This document shows positions 9,456 to 22,782 of a stretch of 64,000 nt of DNA, piece by piece. Origin of the DNA: Candidatus Azobacteroides pseudotrichonymphae (GTDB taxonomy: Bacteria > Bacteroidota > Bacteroidia > Bacteroidales > Azobacteroidaceae); assembly GCA_002091395.1 (NCBI GenBank), contig AP017913.1, forward strand, positions 550,001 to 614,000. The letters run 5' to 3'. A program made the translations under genes and the position numbers. Each line of letters starts with the position of its first letter. Positions within the stretch are counted from its first letter, which is position 1. Under the pieces are notes generated by a model that was given only the letters and a program-made list of their open reading frames with translations, was not told the origin of the DNA and searched no databases.

Positions 9456-11231
9456 ATGAATATTAAAGAATTAATACGACAAAATTTAAAAAACTTATAT
9501 GCATCAGCAATTCCTAAATCTTTAATAAAAATACAAAAAACAAAAAAAGAATTTAAAGGAGATTTAACACTAATTGTTTTCCATTTACTAAAAATATCAA
9601 AAAAAAATCCAGAACAAACTTCAAAAGAAATTGGCGATTTTTTACTAAAAAATCAATCTATTATTATCAAATACAATGCAATTAAGGGGTTTTTAAATCT
9701 TACTTTTGCACAAAAGTATTGGATTGATATTTTAAATAATATTCATAAAATAGATAATTATGGTATAAAAAACCCTTTAATTAGTAACCCATTAATCATA
9801 GTAGAATATTCATCACCTAACACTAATAAACCACTACATTTAGGACATGTACGCAATATTTTATTAGGGCACAGTATTTCAGAAATATTAAAAGCCACTG
9901 GGAATCGAGTAATAAAAACAAATATTGTTAATGATCGAGGAATTCATATTTGTAAATCTATGTTATCATGGGAAAAATGGGGAAATGGAGAAACTCCAAA
10001 TTCTTCTAAGAAGAAAGGAGATCATTTAGTTGGAAACTATTATACTAAATTTAACAATGAATACAAAAAAGAAATATTAGCAACAAAAACTAAAGGATTA
10101 ACTCAAAAAGAAGCAGAAGAAAAATCATCGTTAATGCTTGAAGCTCGTGAAATGCTTCGAAAATGGGAAAATAAAGATCCAAAAACCATACACATATGGG
10201 AAACAATGAACAACTGGGTATATGCTGGATTTGAAGAAACTTACAAAACTTTGGGAATCAATTTTGATAAAATTTACTACGAATCTCAAACTTATACAGA
10301 AGGGAGGAAACACATATTGAAAGGATTTGAAAATGGTATTTTTTACAAAAAAAATGACGGGTCAATTTGGGCAAATTTATCTCACGATGGATTTGACGAT
10401 AAATTGTTACTCCGTTCTGATAACACATCTGTTTATATAACTCAAGATATTGGTACAGCAAAATTACGATTTGATGATTATTCTTTCAATAAAATGATTT
10501 ATGTTGTAGGAAATGAACAAAATCATCATTTTCACGTACTTTCTTTATTATTGAATAAATTAGGATTCGATTTTAGTAAAAATTTAGTACATTTTTCTTA
10601 TGGAATGGTTGAACTTCCTGATGGAAAAATGAAATCTCGAGAAGGAACAATTGTAGATGCAGATGACTTAATTAATGAAATGATACAAAATGCAAAAAAA
10701 AAATCTGATGAATTAGGAAAATTAAAAGAATATGCTAATAAAAAAAACGAGCTATACAAAATAATAGGACTTGGAGCTTTAAAATATTTTATACTAAAAA
10801 TCGATCCGCACAAAAACATAGTTTTCAATCCAAAAGAATCTATAGATTTCAATGGTAATACTGGAGCATTTATTCAATATACTTATGTACGGATTCAATC
10901 CATTTTGAGAAAATCAAATACTGAAATATTGAACACTAAATGCGTGTTAAAAAACATTCAAATTGATGAAAAAGAAAAAAATATTATACAATTACTATCA
11001 AATTTCCCGGAAATTATTCAAGAAGCAGCTGATTATTTAAATCCTTCTATAATTGCCAATTACACATACGATTTAGCAAAAGAATACAACCAATTTTACA
11101 ACAACCATACAATATTAAGAGAGAAAATTGATATGATACGAATATTTCGCTTAGTGTTATCATACAATACAGGAAAAGTAATTAAAGCAGGATTCAAACT
11201 ACTAGGAATTGATGTCCCTGAAAAAATGTAA
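9456..11231 (+). CDS. argS: Arginyl-tRNA synthetase
   Basis: Class I synthetase charging tRNA-Arg. The 591-residue protein has the N-terminal additional domain (about 1-100), the HIGH-type motif HLGH at 128-131 within SSPNTNKPLHLGHVRN, the catalytic Rossmann fold, a KMSKS-equivalent KMKSREG at 391-397, and the helical anticodon-binding domain from about residue 445 to the end. Length equals that of free-living Bacteroidetes homologues. ATG at 9456 gives MNIKELIRQNLKNLY, typical of the family. It is monocistronic and ends 11 bp from the stop of rho on the opposite strand, leaving no room for separate terminators. Intact. Confidence 0.97.
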   Translation: MNIKELIRQNLKNLYASAIPKSLIKIQKTKKEFKGDLTLIVFHLLKISKKNPEQTSKEIGDFLLKNQSIIIKYNAIKGFLNLTFAQKYWIDILNNIHKIDNYGIKNPLISNPLIIVEYSSPNTNKPLHLGHVRNILLGHSISEILKATGNRVIKTNIVNDRGIHICKSMLSWEKWGNGETPNSSKKKGDHLVGNYYTKFNNEYKKEILATKTKGLTQKEAEEKSSLMLEAREMLRKWENKDPKTIHIWETMNNWVYAGFEETYKTLGINFDKIYYESQTYTEGRKHILKGFENGIFYKKNDGSIWANLSHDGFDDKLLLRSDNTSVYITQDIGTAKLRFDDYSFNKMIYVVGNEQNHHFHVLSLLLNKLGFDFSKNLVHFSYGMVELPDGKMKSREGTIVDADDLINEMIQNAKKKSDELGKLKEYANKKNELYKIIGLGALKYFILKIDPHKNIVFNPKESIDFNGNTGAFIQYTYVRIQSILRKSNTEILNTKCVLKNIQIDEKEKNIIQLLSNFPEIIQEAADYLNPSIIANYTYDLAKEYNQFYNNHTILREKIDMIRIFRLVLSYNTGKVIKAGFKLLGIDVPEKM

Positions 11232-11242
11232 TGTTTATTGAA

Positions 11243-13036
11243 TTACTCATTCATAGAAAGTAAAAATTCTTCATTATTAGACGTATTTTCCATCCTTCCT
11301 TTAACAAATTCCATTGCTTCTGAACTATTCATATCAGATAAATACTTACGTAAAATCCACATACGATTAACAGTATTTCTATCCTGTAATAAATCATCCC
11401 GTCGAGTACTAGAAGCTACAATATCTACTGCTGGATAAATACGTTTATTAGACAATTTACGATCTAATTGTAATTCCATATTACCTGTTCCTTTAAATTC
11501 TTCAAAAATTACATCATCCATTTTAGAGCCTGTTTCAGTTAATGCAGTAGCAATAATTGTCAATGAACCACCTCTTTCAATTTTACGAGCAGCTCCAAAA
11601 AAACGCTTAGGTTTTTGTAAAGCATTAGCGTCTACACCTCCTGATAACACTTTGCCAGAGGCTGGTTGTATTGTATTATATGCTCGAGCTAGACGAGTGA
11701 TTGAATCTAACAAAATAACCACATCATATCTGCATTCTACCATTCTTTTAGATTTATTTAGAATAATTTCTGCAATTTTTACATGTCGATCTGCTGGCTC
11801 ATCAAATGTAGAAGCGATTACTTCAGCGTCAACACTTCGTTGCATATCAGTCACCTCTTCTGGACGTTCTCCAATCAATAATACAATCATATAAACTTCT
11901 GGATGATTCCACGCAATAGAATTTGCAATATTTTTCAAAAGAATAGTTTTGCCAGTTTTAGGCTGAGCTACAATAAGTCCTCGTTGCCCTTTACCTATTG
12001 GAGTAAACAAATCTACTACACGAGAAGAAAGTTTATCTGTAATTTTTGGATTAACACTACATGCTAAATTAAATTTTTCTTCCGGAAATAACGGAATAAG
12101 ATGATCAAAAGGTAGACGATCTCTAACTTTTTCAGGAGATAATCCATTAATCAACTCTACTCTAACCAACGCAAAAAACTTTTCTCCTTCTCTAGGAGGC
12201 CTAATAGGACCAGCTACTACATCTCCTGTTTTTAATCCAAATAATCTGATTTGCCCTGATGATATATATATATCATCAGGCGATGAAAGATAATTATAAT
12301 CTGCTGAACGTAAAAATCCATACCCTTCTTGACTAACTTCTAACACTCCTGTACCCTGCAATATGCCTTCCAAATCAGAAATAATATTACTACTGTTTTG
12401 ATCAATATTTTTACTATTTTCAACATGTTCTTCATTATTTTTTTTTTTAATATTTAATACTGGATTCCAGGTATATTTAGGACGAGAAGAAACTACTAAG
12501 TCTGTTTTATTTTTTTTATTTTTTATTTTATAAGAATTATTTTGAACATTTTGTTCATATTTTTTACTAAATCTCTCTCCTTTTATTTTAGATTCTTCAA
12601 AACTTTCTGTTTTTTTGTCAAAAGAAGTTGTTGTTAAATTTTTATTTGTTGAGTTTGAAAATAAATTAGATCGATTTAGATTAACTTCGGAAGAAGTTAC
12701 TTTTTTATCATTTTTTTTCTCATCAATGCTTTTAATTGATTCTGAAGTTTTCAGAATTTTTACATCATTACCAACTTCTACTACTGATTCACGATCAAAA
12801 TCTTTTACTATTTTTGGTTGATTTTTTCGTGGACGCCCGCGTTTTTTACTAGAATTAGTAACCTTTGATGATTCAATTTTATTCGAAGCATTAATAATTG
12901 CTTGTTGATCCAAAATTTGATAAATAAGCTCACTCTCTTCTAATTTATTAATTTTTTTTAACCCAAGCTTTATTGCTAAAACAATTAAATCATCTCGACT
13001 CATCTTTTGCAATTGCAAAATATTATAATGTTGCAT
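11243..13036 (-). CDS. rho: Transcription termination factor Rho with Bacteroidetes-type insertion
   Basis: Hexameric RNA helicase ending transcription. In the 597-residue protein the N-terminal Rho domain (residues about 5-45) is separated from the RNA-binding OB fold (about 225-300) by a 170-residue low-complexity, Lys/Asn/Ser-rich insertion, followed by the ATPase domain with Walker A QPKTGKT (358-364), [15 protein letters not shown], and the Q/R-loop segment [20 protein letters not shown]. The insertion holds [12 protein letters not shown] (about 64-75), resembling an AT-hook. Bacteroidetes Rho proteins commonly have such a disordered insertion; this one is relatively short. It lies 125 bp downstream of tilS on the same strand and meets argS convergently. 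Core residues are intact. Confidence 0.96.
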   Translation of the reverse strand: MQHYNILQLQKMSRDDLIVLAIKLGLKKINKLEESELIYQILDQQAIINASNKIESSKVTNSSKKRGRPRKNQPKIVKDFDRESVVEVGNDVKILKTSESIKSIDEKKNDKKVTSSEVNLNRSNLFSNSTNKNLTTTSFDKKTESFEESKIKGERFSKKYEQNVQNNSYKIKNKKNKTDLVVSSRPKYTWNPVLNIKKKNNEEHVENSKNIDQNSSNIISDLEGILQGTGVLEVSQEGYGFLRSADYNYLSSPDDIYISSGQIRLFGLKTGDVVAGPIRPPREGEKFFALVRVELINGLSPEKVRDRLPFDHLIPLFPEEKFNLACSVNPKITDKLSSRVVDLFTPIGKGQRGLIVAQPKTGKTILLKNIANSIAWNHPEVYMIVLLIGERPEEVTDMQRSVDAEVIASTFDEPADRHVKIAEIILNKSKRMVECRYDVVILLDSITRLARAYNTIQPASGKVLSGGVDANALQKPKRFFGAARKIERGGSLTIIATALTETGSKMDDVIFEEFKGTGNMELQLDRKLSNKRIYPAVDIVASSTRRDDLLQDRNTVNRMWILRKYLSDMNSSEAMEFVKGRMENTSNNEEFLLSMNE

Positions 13037-13161
13037 AAAAATAACTTATGAATTGTACTCAATTAATTACGAAAAACACACATAAAATTCCCATAAAAAA
13101 CTACTAACAAATTATCATATATAAACAATTTTATATTAAAATGAATAAACTGATTTTTTCA

Positions 13162-14505
13162 TTATCCAAAATATTTAAAAATAACTGCTTTTTTAGTTAA
13201 TGAACATATCCTATAACGATGATCTATTCTTTCTCCAACAATCCAGATTATATCATCTCCTGAACAAAGTATCCATATATTTTTTTTTTCTAGTCTACTA
13301 AACTTATGATTACTAAAATAATCACTTAATTTTTGAAAATTTCTCATTCCAAATGGAATAAACTTATCACCATTTCTCCATTTTCTTAATTGTAATGGAA
13401 ATTGTAATTTCTTTATATCAAAATAAGCAATATTAGAATCACATTCTATTTTAAAATCATTTCTTACATCTTCATAGCATATTTCCATTTTGGTTGGAAT
13501 TGTAATTCTTTTTTCATTTTGATCTATTTTATAAATTTTATTTTCATCATTTTCATTACGAGGAACAAGTAAAAATTGATCTCTATTTTTTACCAACAAA
13601 TATCTAGACGTACAAAATACTTTTCCAGACAAATTATTTGCTTCAATTGCTCGTGTTATACTATATACAACATTTCTATTAAATCCATATTCCTTTAAAA
13701 TTTCAAACAATACAGACTCAGGAGAAGGTAAATTCCGCAATTTTTTAATGTCTATTATACCTGTATTTGAATTGAATACATCATCTTTTACTATTTTAAT
13801 ATGAGCATCATAAATTTTTGCAACTTCTTCTAAATTTCTTATAACATACAACAATGTTTGATCAATTGATGGATTTAATGTACGCAATAATGGAAGCAAT
13901 TTAAATCGAATCTTATTACGTTTAAATACTTCTTTAGAATTACTTGAATCAGTTATATAAACTATTTTATTATCTATTGCAAACTGTACTATTTCTTGTT
14001 TTGAAATACACAATAATGGACGAACTACATTTTTACTTTTAAATTTAATTCCAACTAATCCTCTAATACCAGTGCCACGTATTAAATTTAACAACAATGT
14101 TTCTATATTATCCAACCTATGATGAGCCACGGCTATTACTTCTGCATTTTGTTCTTGTCTTAGATTCTCAAACCATTCATAACGAAGTTCACGTGCAGCC
14201 ATTTCTAAAGAAATCTTTTTTTTTTTAGCATCATCCCATGTATTAAAATCTTTTTTAAAAAAATTCATATTCATAGAATAAGCTAATGAACAAGCCTGTA
14301 TTTCATCTCTCAATGACTCTTTCCCCCTTAAATGAAAATTACAATGAGCTGCTTGGCAATTATAACCTAAACGATACAAAACGTAAAGTAAAACAGATGA
14401 ATCTACACCTCCACTTACTCCAACAATAATTTTCCCAGGAAATTTTGGTAACAAATCATATTTACGAATGTACAAACTAACTTTTTTTATTAATAAATCA
14501 TTCAA
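13162..14505 (-). CDS. tilS: tRNA(Ile)-lysidine synthase
   Basis: Uses ATP and lysine to modify C34 of the CAU-anticodon tRNA-Ile into lysidine so that it reads AUA, essential in nearly all bacteria. The 447-residue protein has the PP-loop SGGVDSS (31-37), the conserved AHCNFHLRG and AHHRLDNIETLLLNLIRG segments of the N-terminal ATPase domain, and a C-terminal tRNA-binding domain (about 370-447) with LRKWRNGDKFIPFGM. Given the very high AT content, AUA codons are frequent, so the enzyme should be indispensable. Its start lies 16 bp after the rpoC stop on the same strand, so it may be translated from the end of the rpoBC transcript, an unusual neighbour that probably reflects local rearrangement. 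Confidence 0.95.
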   Translation of the reverse strand: MNDLLIKKVSLYIRKYDLLPKFPGKIIVGVSGGVDSSVLLYVLYRLGYNCQAAHCNFHLRGKESLRDEIQACSLAYSMNMNFFKKDFNTWDDAKKKKISLEMAARELRYEWFENLRQEQNAEVIAVAHHRLDNIETLLLNLIRGTGIRGLVGIKFKSKNVVRPLLCISKQEIVQFAIDNKIVYITDSSNSKEVFKRNKIRFKLLPLLRTLNPSIDQTLLYVIRNLEEVAKIYDAHIKIVKDDVFNSNTGIIDIKKLRNLPSPESVLFEILKEYGFNRNVVYSITRAIEANNLSGKVFCTSRYLLVKNRDQFLLVPRNENDENKIYKIDQNEKRITIPTKMEICYEDVRNDFKIECDSNIAYFDIKKLQFPLQLRKWRNGDKFIPFGMRNFQKLSDYFSNHKFSRLEKKNIWILCSGDDIIWIVGERIDHRYRICSLTKKAVIFKYFG

Positions 14506-14521
14506 AGCGAAGCAGAATATT

Positions 14522-17500
14522 TTACTTTGTCAACTTGTTTTGTTCTACAACATCTACTACGATCCTATCGTATTTTTTCAATCCAGTCCCTGTTGGAACC
14601 AAATGGCCACAAATTACATTCTCTTTCATGCCTACTAACATATCAACTTTTCCTCTAATAGCAGCCTCGTTTAACACCTTAGTAGTTTCTTGAAATGAAG
14701 CTGCCGAAATAAAACTAGATGTTTGTAAAGCAGCCCGTGTAAGCCCTTGCAAAATCTGTGTCACTGTAGCTGGCATAGAATCTCGCACTTTTATCAATTT
14801 TAAATTCCGCCTTTTCAGAACAGAATTTTCTTCTCGAAATTTACGCACTGTTATCAATTCTCCCAATTTTATATTAGAAGCATCACCCGCATCAACAACA
14901 ATTTTCATATTCCAAATACAATTGTTCTCATTGTCTATATCATCTTTATCAACTAACTGTTTTGCAACAAATTTAGTATCACCAGGATCTATAATTTCAA
15001 CCTTACGCAACATTTGCCGCACAATCACTTCAAAATGCTTATCATTAATTTTTACACCCTGTAAACGATATACATCCTGAATTTCATTTACAATATACTC
15101 TTGTACAGCTGTTGCTCCATTAATAGCCAAGATATCTGCTGGAGTAACAATTCCATCGGAAAGTGCCATTCCGGCACGGATATAATCATTTTCTTGAACA
15201 AGAATTTGCTTTGATAATGGAATAAAATAAGCCTTAGAATCTCTAGTTTTAGTAGAAGTTACTATTATTTCACGACTCCCACGTTTAATTTTACCAAAAG
15301 AAACCTCTCCATCAATTTCAGACACAATTGCCGGATTTGAAGGATTGCGAGCTTCAAATAATTCTGTTACACGAGGAAGGCCTCCAGTAATATCACCAGT
15401 CTTAGCGGCAAGACGAGGAATTTTAACTAGTACATCACCTATTTTAACTAAATCACCCTCTTTTTTCACAATACGAGCTCCCAATGGCAAATTATATGTC
15501 TTATTTATTTCTTCATTTTCATTCAAAACATGAGCAATAGGAATTTTTGTTTTATCACGAGACTCTATAATAACCATTTCTTTCAAACCAGTTTGTTCAT
15601 CATACTCCTTCTTATATGTAATATTTTCAATTACATTTTCAAGATGAAATTTTCCACTGTCTTCTGAGATAATACTAGAATTAAAAGCATCCCATTCAAA
15701 AAGTAAATCTCCTTTTTTAACAGTATCTCCGTCATTAAAAAACAATTTAGCAGCATATGGAATATTATATGTTGCTAAAACAGCTTTTGTACAATCATCA
15801 ATAATACGCATTTCTGCAAGACGACTAACAACTATAAAATAATTATTTTTTTTTTCATCGACTTGTACAACACGTAGATCATCTATCGCTAAAGCACCAT
15901 TATATTTAGAAATTACATTGTTTTCAATCGCAATATTAGAAGCAATTCCACCTACATGAAATGTACGCAAAGTTAATTGAGTTCCTGGTTCTCCAATTGA
16001 TTGAGCTGCAATAATTCCTACAGCTTCACCTAATTGAACCATCTTGCCAGTTGATAAATTACGACCATAACACTTTGAACAAACACCTTTTTTAGATTCA
16101 CAAGTAAGCACAGACCGTATTTCAATACATTCTATAGATGAATTTTGAATATCTAATGCCTGCTTTTCTACAATTTCATTCCCAGCATGAACAAGAATTT
16201 CACCAGTTATCGGATGTTTAATATCACTTACAGAAACACGACCTAAAATACGATCATAAAGAGAAGCCACTAAATCTTCATTTTTTTTCAACTTAGTTAC
16301 AACTAATCCACGCAATGTTCCACAATCTTCTTCATTAACAATTACATTATGAGATGCATCTACTAGTCGACGAGTTAAATATCCAGCATCAGCAGTTTTT
16401 AAAGCTGTATCAGCCAATCCTTTACGTGCTCCATGAGTAGAAATAAAATACTCTAATACAGACAACCCTTCTTTAAAATTAGAAAGAATTGGATTTTCAA
16501 TAATTTGCCCACCTTCTGTTCCTCTTTTTTGTGGCTTTGCCATCAATCCACGCATACTTGATAATTGTCTTATTTGTTCTTTACTACCACGAGCACCAGA
16601 TTCTAACATCATAAAAACGGGATTAAACCCTTGGTCATCATCTTGCAATTGCTTTATTAAAACATCCGATAACCTAGAATTAACATGTGTCCACGTATCA
16701 ATAATTTGATTATAACGCTCATTGTAAGTAATTATTCCCATACTATAATTGCTCAAAATTTCTTCTACTTCTTTATAGCCTTCTTGTATGAACACGTCTT
16801 TTTCTTTCGGAATAATAATATTATCTAAATTAAAAGACAACCCACCTTTAAAAGCCATTGTATAACCTAAGTTTTTGATATCATCTAAAAACTGAGCCGT
16901 ACGTGATATCCCACAAATTTTTATCACATCACCAATAATATTTTTTAAAGATTTTTTAGACAATTCTTCATTGACAAATCCTATAGCTTTTGGAACAAAT
17001 TCATTAACAATCACACGACCAACAGAAGTTTCAACCATATGATTAATAAAATTGCCTTTTTCATCTATATCATCAACACAAACTTTAACAAGAGCATGTA
17101 TATCAACTTTTTTTTCATTATAAGCAATTATTGCTTCTTCTATTCCATAAAATTTCAACCCTTCACCCTTCGCTCCTCCACGTATTTTAGTAATATAAAA
17201 CAACCCTAATACCATATCCTGAGAAGGAATAGTAATAGGAGCTCCATTAGCAGGATTTAATATATTATGAGAAGCTAACATAAGTATTTGTGCCTCTAAA
17301 ATAGCCTCATTACCTAAAGGAAGATGAACAGCCATTTGATCTCCATCAAAATCAGCATTAAATGCTGTACAAGATAGTGGATGCAGTTGAATAGCCTTAC
17401 CTTCTATTAATTTCGGTTGAAATGCTTGAATACTTAAACGATGTAAAGTTGGAGCACGATTCAATAAAACAGGATGACCTTTCATCACATATTCTAGTAT

Positions 17501-18757
17501 ATCCCAAATAACTGAATCTTTTTTATCTACAATTTTTTTTGCAGATTTTACCGTCTTAGCAACACCACGCTCAATCAATTTACGAATAATAAAAGGTTTA
17601 TAAAGCTCCGCCGCTATATTTTTTGGTAACCCGCATTCATGCATTTTTAATTCAGGACCAACAACAATTACTGAACGAGCAGAATAATCTACTCTCTTAC
17701 CTAACAAATTTTGACGAAAACGACCCTGTTTGCCTTTTAAGTTATCAGACAATGATTTTAATGGACGATTGCTATCTGTTTTAACTGCACTCGACTTACG
17801 TGAATTGTCAAACAATGAATCAACTGCCTCTTGCAACATTCGTTTTTCATTTCGCAAAATAATATCAGGTGCTTTAATACCTATTAACCTTTTTAATCGA
17901 TTATTACGAATAATCACTCTACGATATAAATCATTCACATCAGATGAAGCGAAACGCCCACCATCTAATGGCACCAATGGACGCAACTCAGGAGGAATAA
18001 CAGGGACAACCTTTATTACCATCCATTCTGGACGATTTCTATTTTTAGAAATTCGAAAAGACTCAACTACTTGTAAACGTTTTAGCGCATCATTTTTCCT
18101 TTGTTGTGAAGTATCATTATACGCTTTATGCCTCAATTCGTTAGAGAGAGCATCTAAGTCCAAACGAGTCAAAAGATCATAAATTGCATCTCCTCCCATT
18201 TTTGCAATAAATTTATTTGGGTCAACATCATCTAATTGGTTATTTCCAATTGGTAAAGATTCTAATATTTCTAAATATTCTTCTTCAGATAACAGATCAT
18301 ATACTTCCTTGTTTGTAATTCCTGGCTGAATCACAACAAAACGCTCATAGTAAATAATTGTATCTATTTTTTTTGATGATAAACCTAGTAAATAACCTAT
18401 TTTATTTGGCAACGAGCGAAAATACCAAATATGTACAACAGGAACCACTAACTGAATATGTCCCATTCGTTCTCTACGCACTTTTCTTTCAATAACCTCT
18501 ACTCCACAACGGTCACATACAACTCCCCTATAACGAATACGTTTATACTTACCACAGTGACATTCATAATCTTTTACTGGACCAAAAATACGCTCACAAA
18601 ATAAACCATCACGCTCAGGTTTATATGTTCGATAATTAATTGTTTCTGGTTTCAACACTTCTCCACTCGACTGTGATAAAATATCATCAGATGACGCTAA
18701 ATTAATTAGTATTTTAGAAAAATTTTTAGTCTTACTACTTTCTCTTTTAAAAGTCAT
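14522..18757 (-). CDS. rpoC: RNA polymerase beta' subunit
   Basis: Largest catalytic subunit of RNA polymerase. The 1411-residue protein carries the N-terminal zinc site (C66, C68, C81, C84), the absolutely conserved NADFDGD motif with the Mg-binding aspartates 469, 471 and 473, the bridge helix/trigger loop region, the second zinc site ([13 protein letters not shown]) and a C-terminal region with the Bacteroidetes-type insertions near residue 1050-1250. Length is close to that of free-living Bacteroidetes. It follows rpoB by 74 bp in the classical operon and precedes tilS by 16 bp. No frameshift seen. Confidence 0.99.
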   Translation of the reverse strand: MTFKRESSKTKNFSKILINLASSDDILSQSSGEVLKPETINYRTYKPERDGLFCERIFGPVKDYECHCGKYKRIRYRGVVCDRCGVEVIERKVRRERMGHIQLVVPVVHIWYFRSLPNKIGYLLGLSSKKIDTIIYYERFVVIQPGITNKEVYDLLSEEEYLEILESLPIGNNQLDDVDPNKFIAKMGGDAIYDLLTRLDLDALSNELRHKAYNDTSQQRKNDALKRLQVVESFRISKNRNRPEWMVIKVVPVIPPELRPLVPLDGGRFASSDVNDLYRRVIIRNNRLKRLIGIKAPDIILRNEKRMLQEAVDSLFDNSRKSSAVKTDSNRPLKSLSDNLKGKQGRFRQNLLGKRVDYSARSVIVVGPELKMHECGLPKNIAAELYKPFIIRKLIERGVAKTVKSAKKIVDKKDSVIWDILEYVMKGHPVLLNRAPTLHRLSIQAFQPKLIEGKAIQLHPLSCTAFNADFDGDQMAVHLPLGNEAILEAQILMLASHNILNPANGAPITIPSQDMVLGLFYITKIRGGAKGEGLKFYGIEEAIIAYNEKKVDIHALVKVCVDDIDEKGNFINHMVETSVGRVIVNEFVPKAIGFVNEELSKKSLKNIIGDVIKICGISRTAQFLDDIKNLGYTMAFKGGLSFNLDNIIIPKEKDVFIQEGYKEVEEILSNYSMGIITYNERYNQIIDTWTHVNSRLSDVLIKQLQDDDQGFNPVFMMLESGARGSKEQIRQLSSMRGLMAKPQKRGTEGGQIIENPILSNFKEGLSVLEYFISTHGARKGLADTALKTADAGYLTRRLVDASHNVIVNEEDCGTLRGLVVTKLKKNEDLVASLYDRILGRVSVSDIKHPITGEILVHAGNEIVEKQALDIQNSSIECIEIRSVLTCESKKGVCSKCYGRNLSTGKMVQLGEAVGIIAAQSIGEPGTQLTLRTFHVGGIASNIAIENNVISKYNGALAIDDLRVVQVDEKKNNYFIVVSRLAEMRIIDDCTKAVLATYNIPYAAKLFFNDGDTVKKGDLLFEWDAFNSSIISEDSGKFHLENVIENITYKKEYDEQTGLKEMVIIESRDKTKIPIAHVLNENEEINKTYNLPLGARIVKKEGDLVKIGDVLVKIPRLAAKTGDITGGLPRVTELFEARNPSNPAIVSEIDGEVSFGKIKRGSREIIVTSTKTRDSKAYFIPLSKQILVQENDYIRAGMALSDGIVTPADILAINGATAVQEYIVNEIQDVYRLQGVKINDKHFEVIVRQMLRKVEIIDPGDTKFVAKQLVDKDDIDNENNCIWNMKIVVDAGDASNIKLGELITVRKFREENSVLKRRNLKLIKVRDSMPATVTQILQGLTRAALQTSSFISAASFQETTKVLNEAAIRGKVDMLVGMKENVICGHLVPTGTGLKKYDRIVVDVVEQNKLTK

Positions 18758-18831
18758 AACAACATTTCAATGTAAATAAAAAATAAATCTTTAATAATTT
18801 TTATTGTTAGTTAAATAATAGTTACTAACAT

Positions 18832-21800
18832 CTACTCTAAAGTGATATTCAAAGCCAATCCACGCATTTCATATAACAAAACATTCAATGATTCTGGAAT
18901 TCCTGGTGTTGGCATTGGATTACCTTTAACAATCGCCTCATAAGCTTTAGCACGACCAAGTACATCATCAGATTTAATAGTAAGTACTTCTTGTAAAATG
19001 AAAGACGCTCCAAATGCCTCAAGTGCCCAAACTTCCATTTCACCAAAACGTTGACCACCTAACTGAGCTTTTCCTCCTAGAGGCTGCTGTGTTATCAATG
19101 AATAAGGGCCAACAGATCTTGCATGCATTTTATCATCAACCATATGTCCTAATTTCAACATATATATAACACCAACAGTTGCTGGCTGATCAAACCGTTC
19201 TCCTGTCCTTCCATCATAAAGATATGTTTTCCCGTAACGAGGCAATCCTGCTTTATCTGTCCATTCATTTAAATCTTCTAAAGAAGCCCCATCAAAAATT
19301 GGACTAGCAAATTTTACTCCTAACTTTTCACCAGCCCAACCAAGTACAGTTTCAAAAATTTGACCTAAATTCATACGAGAAGGAACTCCTAATGGATTTA
19401 ATACGACATCAACAGGAGTGCCATCTGACAAAAAAGGCATATCTTCATCTCGCACAATACGAGAAACAATTCCTTTATTACCATGACGACCAGCCATTTT
19501 ATCTCCTACTTGCAATTTTCGTTTTTTCGCAATATACACCTTCGCTACTTGGAGAATACCAGGAGGCAACTCGTCACCAACTATAAACCCAAATTCTTTT
19601 CGCTTTAATTCAGCATCAAGCTGTTTATATTTTTTTACATAATTAAAAATTAAAGTACTTATCATATGATTTCTATCATCATCAATAGTCCACTTAGAAA
19701 CCTGCACAGAAGTATAATCAATTTTTTTTAATTCTTCTTCAGAAAATTTTGCTCCTTTAGGAACTAAATCAATTCCCATAGAATCTTTTACTCCTTGCGA
19801 AAGTTCATCTCCAATCAAATACAAAAGCTTTTTAACTAAAATCGACTTAAGATCAATTAAATTTAATTCATAATTCTTATTTAACTGAATAAGATTTTCT
19901 TTATTATCCTTACGAGATTTATTTTTTTTGATAGCTTTAGAAAAAAGATGGCTACCAATAACTACTCCATTCAATGACGAAGAAGCTCTTAAAGAAGCAT
20001 CTTTTACGTCCCCTGCTTTTTCTCCAAAAATAGCCCTAAGAAGTTTCTCTTCTGGAGAAGGATCTGACTCACCCTTAGGAGTGACCTTTCCAATCAATAT
20101 GTCACCTGGAACTATACGTGCACCAACACGAACAATCCCATTCTCATCCAAATTTTTTGTTGCTTCTTCACTCATATTAGGGATCTCACTGGTCAACTCT
20201 TCTACACCACGTTTAGTTTCACGCACTTCTAAAAGGTACTCGTCTATATGAATAGAAGTAAAAATATCTTCTCTCACCACTCTCTCGCTAATAACTATTG
20301 CGTCCTCGAAATTATATCCCCTCCAAGGCATAAATGCTACTCTCAAATTTTTACCTAATGCCAATTCTCCATTTTCACTAGCATAACCATCAGTCAATAT
20401 TTGACCTTCCTTTACTCGATCACCTTTTCTAACAATTGGACGCAAATTTATTGAAGTATTTTGATTTGTTTTTTTAAATTTAGAAATAGTATATGATTTG
20501 ACTTCAGAGTCAAAACTAATAAATCTTTCTTTATCTGTCTTATCATATTTAATATCAATCCGTGTAGCATCAACAAACACAACTTCACCAACACCTTCTG
20601 AAATAATTTGTGTACAAGAATCATTTATTAATTGACTCTCTAAGCCAGTTCCAACAATCGGAGCTTCAGGGTCCAATAAAGGAACTGCTTGTCTCATCAT
20701 ATTAGAACCCATTAATGCACGATTAGCATCATTATGCTCTAAAAAAGGAACTAAAGCAGCTGCAACAGAAGCAATTTGTGTAGGAGATACATCCATTAAT
20801 TCAACCTCGCTTGGCAATACTACTGGATAGTCAGCATCTCTACGAGCTTTAATACGATTATAAGCAAATGTCCCATCAGTATTTAGCAAAGCATTTCCCT
20901 GTGCAATAATTTTCCCTTCTTCTTCTTCCGCTGCTAAATAAACTATTCCATTTAATGAAAAATCAACTTTTGAATTTTTTACTTTTCGATAAGGAGTTTC
21001 AATAAATCCCATATCACTAATTTTTGCATATACACAAAGAGAAGATATTAATCCAATATTTGGACCTTCAGGAGTCTCTATCGGACATAAACGGCCATAA
21101 TGTGTATAATGTACATCACGCACTTCAAATCCAGCTCGTTCACGAGATAATCCACCAGGGCCCAAAGCAGACATACGACGTTTATGTGTAACCTCAGTTA
21201 ATGGATTAATTTGATCCATAAACTGCGATAATGCATTTGTTCCAAAAAAAGTATTTATAACAGAAGAAATAGTTTTAACATTAATCAAATCAACTGGAGT
21301 AAACAATTCATTATCCCTTACATTCATACGTTCACGCACAATGCGCGATGTACGAGCTAAAGCGATACCAAATTGATTAGACAATTGTTCCCCAACAGTA
21401 CGAACACGACGATTACTCAAATGATCAACATCATCTACATCAATTTTCGAGTTGGCTAACTTAATCAAATATTTAACAATTTCACTAAAATCTTCTTTCG
21501 TAAGAACCCTTATATCTGTAGATATCGATAAATTTAATTTTTTATTAATACGATACCGACCAACTTTCCCTAAATCATATTTTTTATCTGAAAAAAATAA
21601 ATCTTGTATCGCCTCCCTCGCACTAACATCATCAGCAGGATCCATATTACGAAGTTGCCTATAAATATATGATACAGCATCTTGCTCTGAATTAGTTAAA
21701 TCCTTCAATAAAGTATTATACACAATTGTATAATCAGAAGGATTTTTATCTTCACGGTGTAATAATATAGTTTTAACACCTGAATTTACAATTTTATCTA

Positions 21801-22635
21801 TACATGATTCTTCAACTATCATTTCGCGATCCATAACAACCTCATTTCGTTCTATAGAAACAACTTCACCAGTATCTTCGTCAACGAAATCTTCTATCCA
21901 AATTCTCAATACACGAGCAGCTAACCTTCGTCCAATTATTTTTTTTAAATTATTTGCATCTGCATCAATTTCTTCTGCTATATCAAATATATCTAAAATA
22001 TCTTTATCATGACCAAAACCAATAGCCCTTAAAAGCGTAGTAACAGGCAATTTTTTTCTACGATCAATATAAGCATACATTACATTATTTATATCAGTTG
22101 TAAACTCAATCCATGATCCTTTAGTAGGAATAATGCGCGCTGAATACAATTTTGTTCCATTGGAATGTAAACTTTGTCCAAAAAACACACCAGCAGAACG
22201 ATGCAATTGAGAAACTACAACTCTCTCTGCTCCATTAATAATAAAAGTTCCTTTTTTTGTCATATAAGGAATTGCCCCTAAATAAACTTCTTGAATAACG
22301 GTATCAAAATCCTCATGATCGTTATCAGTACAATATAATTTGAACCTAGCTTTCAAAGAAACACTATAAGTAACACCCCTTTCTATACATTCTTCAACAG
22401 AATAGCGCGGAGGATCAATATAATAATCTAAAAAATCAAGAACAAAATTATTATGAATATCTGAAACAGGAAAAACATCTTTGCATATTTTATATAAACC
22501 TTCATACTTTCGCTTTTCTAGAGGAGTATCTAACTGTAAAAAATCTCGAAAAGATTTTAATTGTACCTCAAGAAAATTTGGATATTCAACAGGAATTCTC
22601 ACAGAAGAGAAACTAATTCTTTTGTTATTTTCCAT
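18832..22635 (-). CDS. rpoB: RNA polymerase beta subunit
   Basis: Second catalytic subunit, 1267 residues. The rifampicin-pocket region ([41 protein letters not shown]) is around residues 465-505, with the sensitive-type residues D, H and S present. Other anchors are GRHGNKG near the C-terminus, [12 protein letters not shown], and the C-terminal clamp segment [26 protein letters not shown] at 22635 gives [19 protein letters not shown]. It follows rplL by 147 bp, the longest gap inside this cluster, in which only weak AT-rich inverted repeats are visible. Intact. Confidence 0.99.
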   Translation of the reverse strand: MENNKRISFSSVRIPVEYPNFLEVQLKSFRDFLQLDTPLEKRKYEGLYKICKDVFPVSDIHNNFVLDFLDYYIDPPRYSVEECIERGVTYSVSLKARFKLYCTDNDHEDFDTVIQEVYLGAIPYMTKKGTFIINGAERVVVSQLHRSAGVFFGQSLHSNGTKLYSARIIPTKGSWIEFTTDINNVMYAYIDRRKKLPVTTLLRAIGFGHDKDILDIFDIAEEIDADANNLKKIIGRRLAARVLRIWIEDFVDEDTGEVVSIERNEVVMDREMIVEESCIDKIVNSGVKTILLHREDKNPSDYTIVYNTLLKDLTNSEQDAVSYIYRQLRNMDPADDVSAREAIQDLFFSDKKYDLGKVGRYRINKKLNLSISTDIRVLTKEDFSEIVKYLIKLANSKIDVDDVDHLSNRRVRTVGEQLSNQFGIALARTSRIVRERMNVRDNELFTPVDLINVKTISSVINTFFGTNALSQFMDQINPLTEVTHKRRMSALGPGGLSRERAGFEVRDVHYTHYGRLCPIETPEGPNIGLISSLCVYAKISDMGFIETPYRKVKNSKVDFSLNGIVYLAAEEEEGKIIAQGNALLNTDGTFAYNRIKARRDADYPVVLPSEVELMDVSPTQIASVAAALVPFLEHNDANRALMGSNMMRQAVPLLDPEAPIVGTGLESQLINDSCTQIISEGVGEVVFVDATRIDIKYDKTDKERFISFDSEVKSYTISKFKKTNQNTSINLRPIVRKGDRVKEGQILTDGYASENGELALGKNLRVAFMPWRGYNFEDAIVISERVVREDIFTSIHIDEYLLEVRETKRGVEELTSEIPNMSEEATKNLDENGIVRVGARIVPGDILIGKVTPKGESDPSPEEKLLRAIFGEKAGDVKDASLRASSSLNGVVIGSHLFSKAIKKNKSRKDNKENLIQLNKNYELNLIDLKSILVKKLLYLIGDELSQGVKDSMGIDLVPKGAKFSEEELKKIDYTSVQVSKWTIDDDRNHMISTLIFNYVKKYKQLDAELKRKEFGFIVGDELPPGILQVAKVYIAKKRKLQVGDKMAGRHGNKGIVSRIVRDEDMPFLSDGTPVDVVLNPLGVPSRMNLGQIFETVLGWAGEKLGVKFASPIFDGASLEDLNEWTDKAGLPRYGKTYLYDGRTGERFDQPATVGVIYMLKLGHMVDDKMHARSVGPYSLITQQPLGGKAQLGGQRFGEMEVWALEAFGASFILQEVLTIKSDDVLGRAKAYEAIVKGNPMPTPGIPESLNVLLYEMRGLALNITLE

Positions 22636-22782
22636 TTAAAAAACAAAGTAACAATAATAAATTCTAAAAAATAAAACTTTCAAAACAAAAAACACACAAC
22701 AATAACTACAATTCACATATTACAAATATATACAACCATTATTCAATATGTAGATAACTAATACATAAACATATAGATTAAA

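Noticed and set aside
17730-18182. Plus-strand ORF of 150 codons inside rpoC
   Set aside because: Antisense to the conserved RNA polymerase sequence; a codon-bias shadow.
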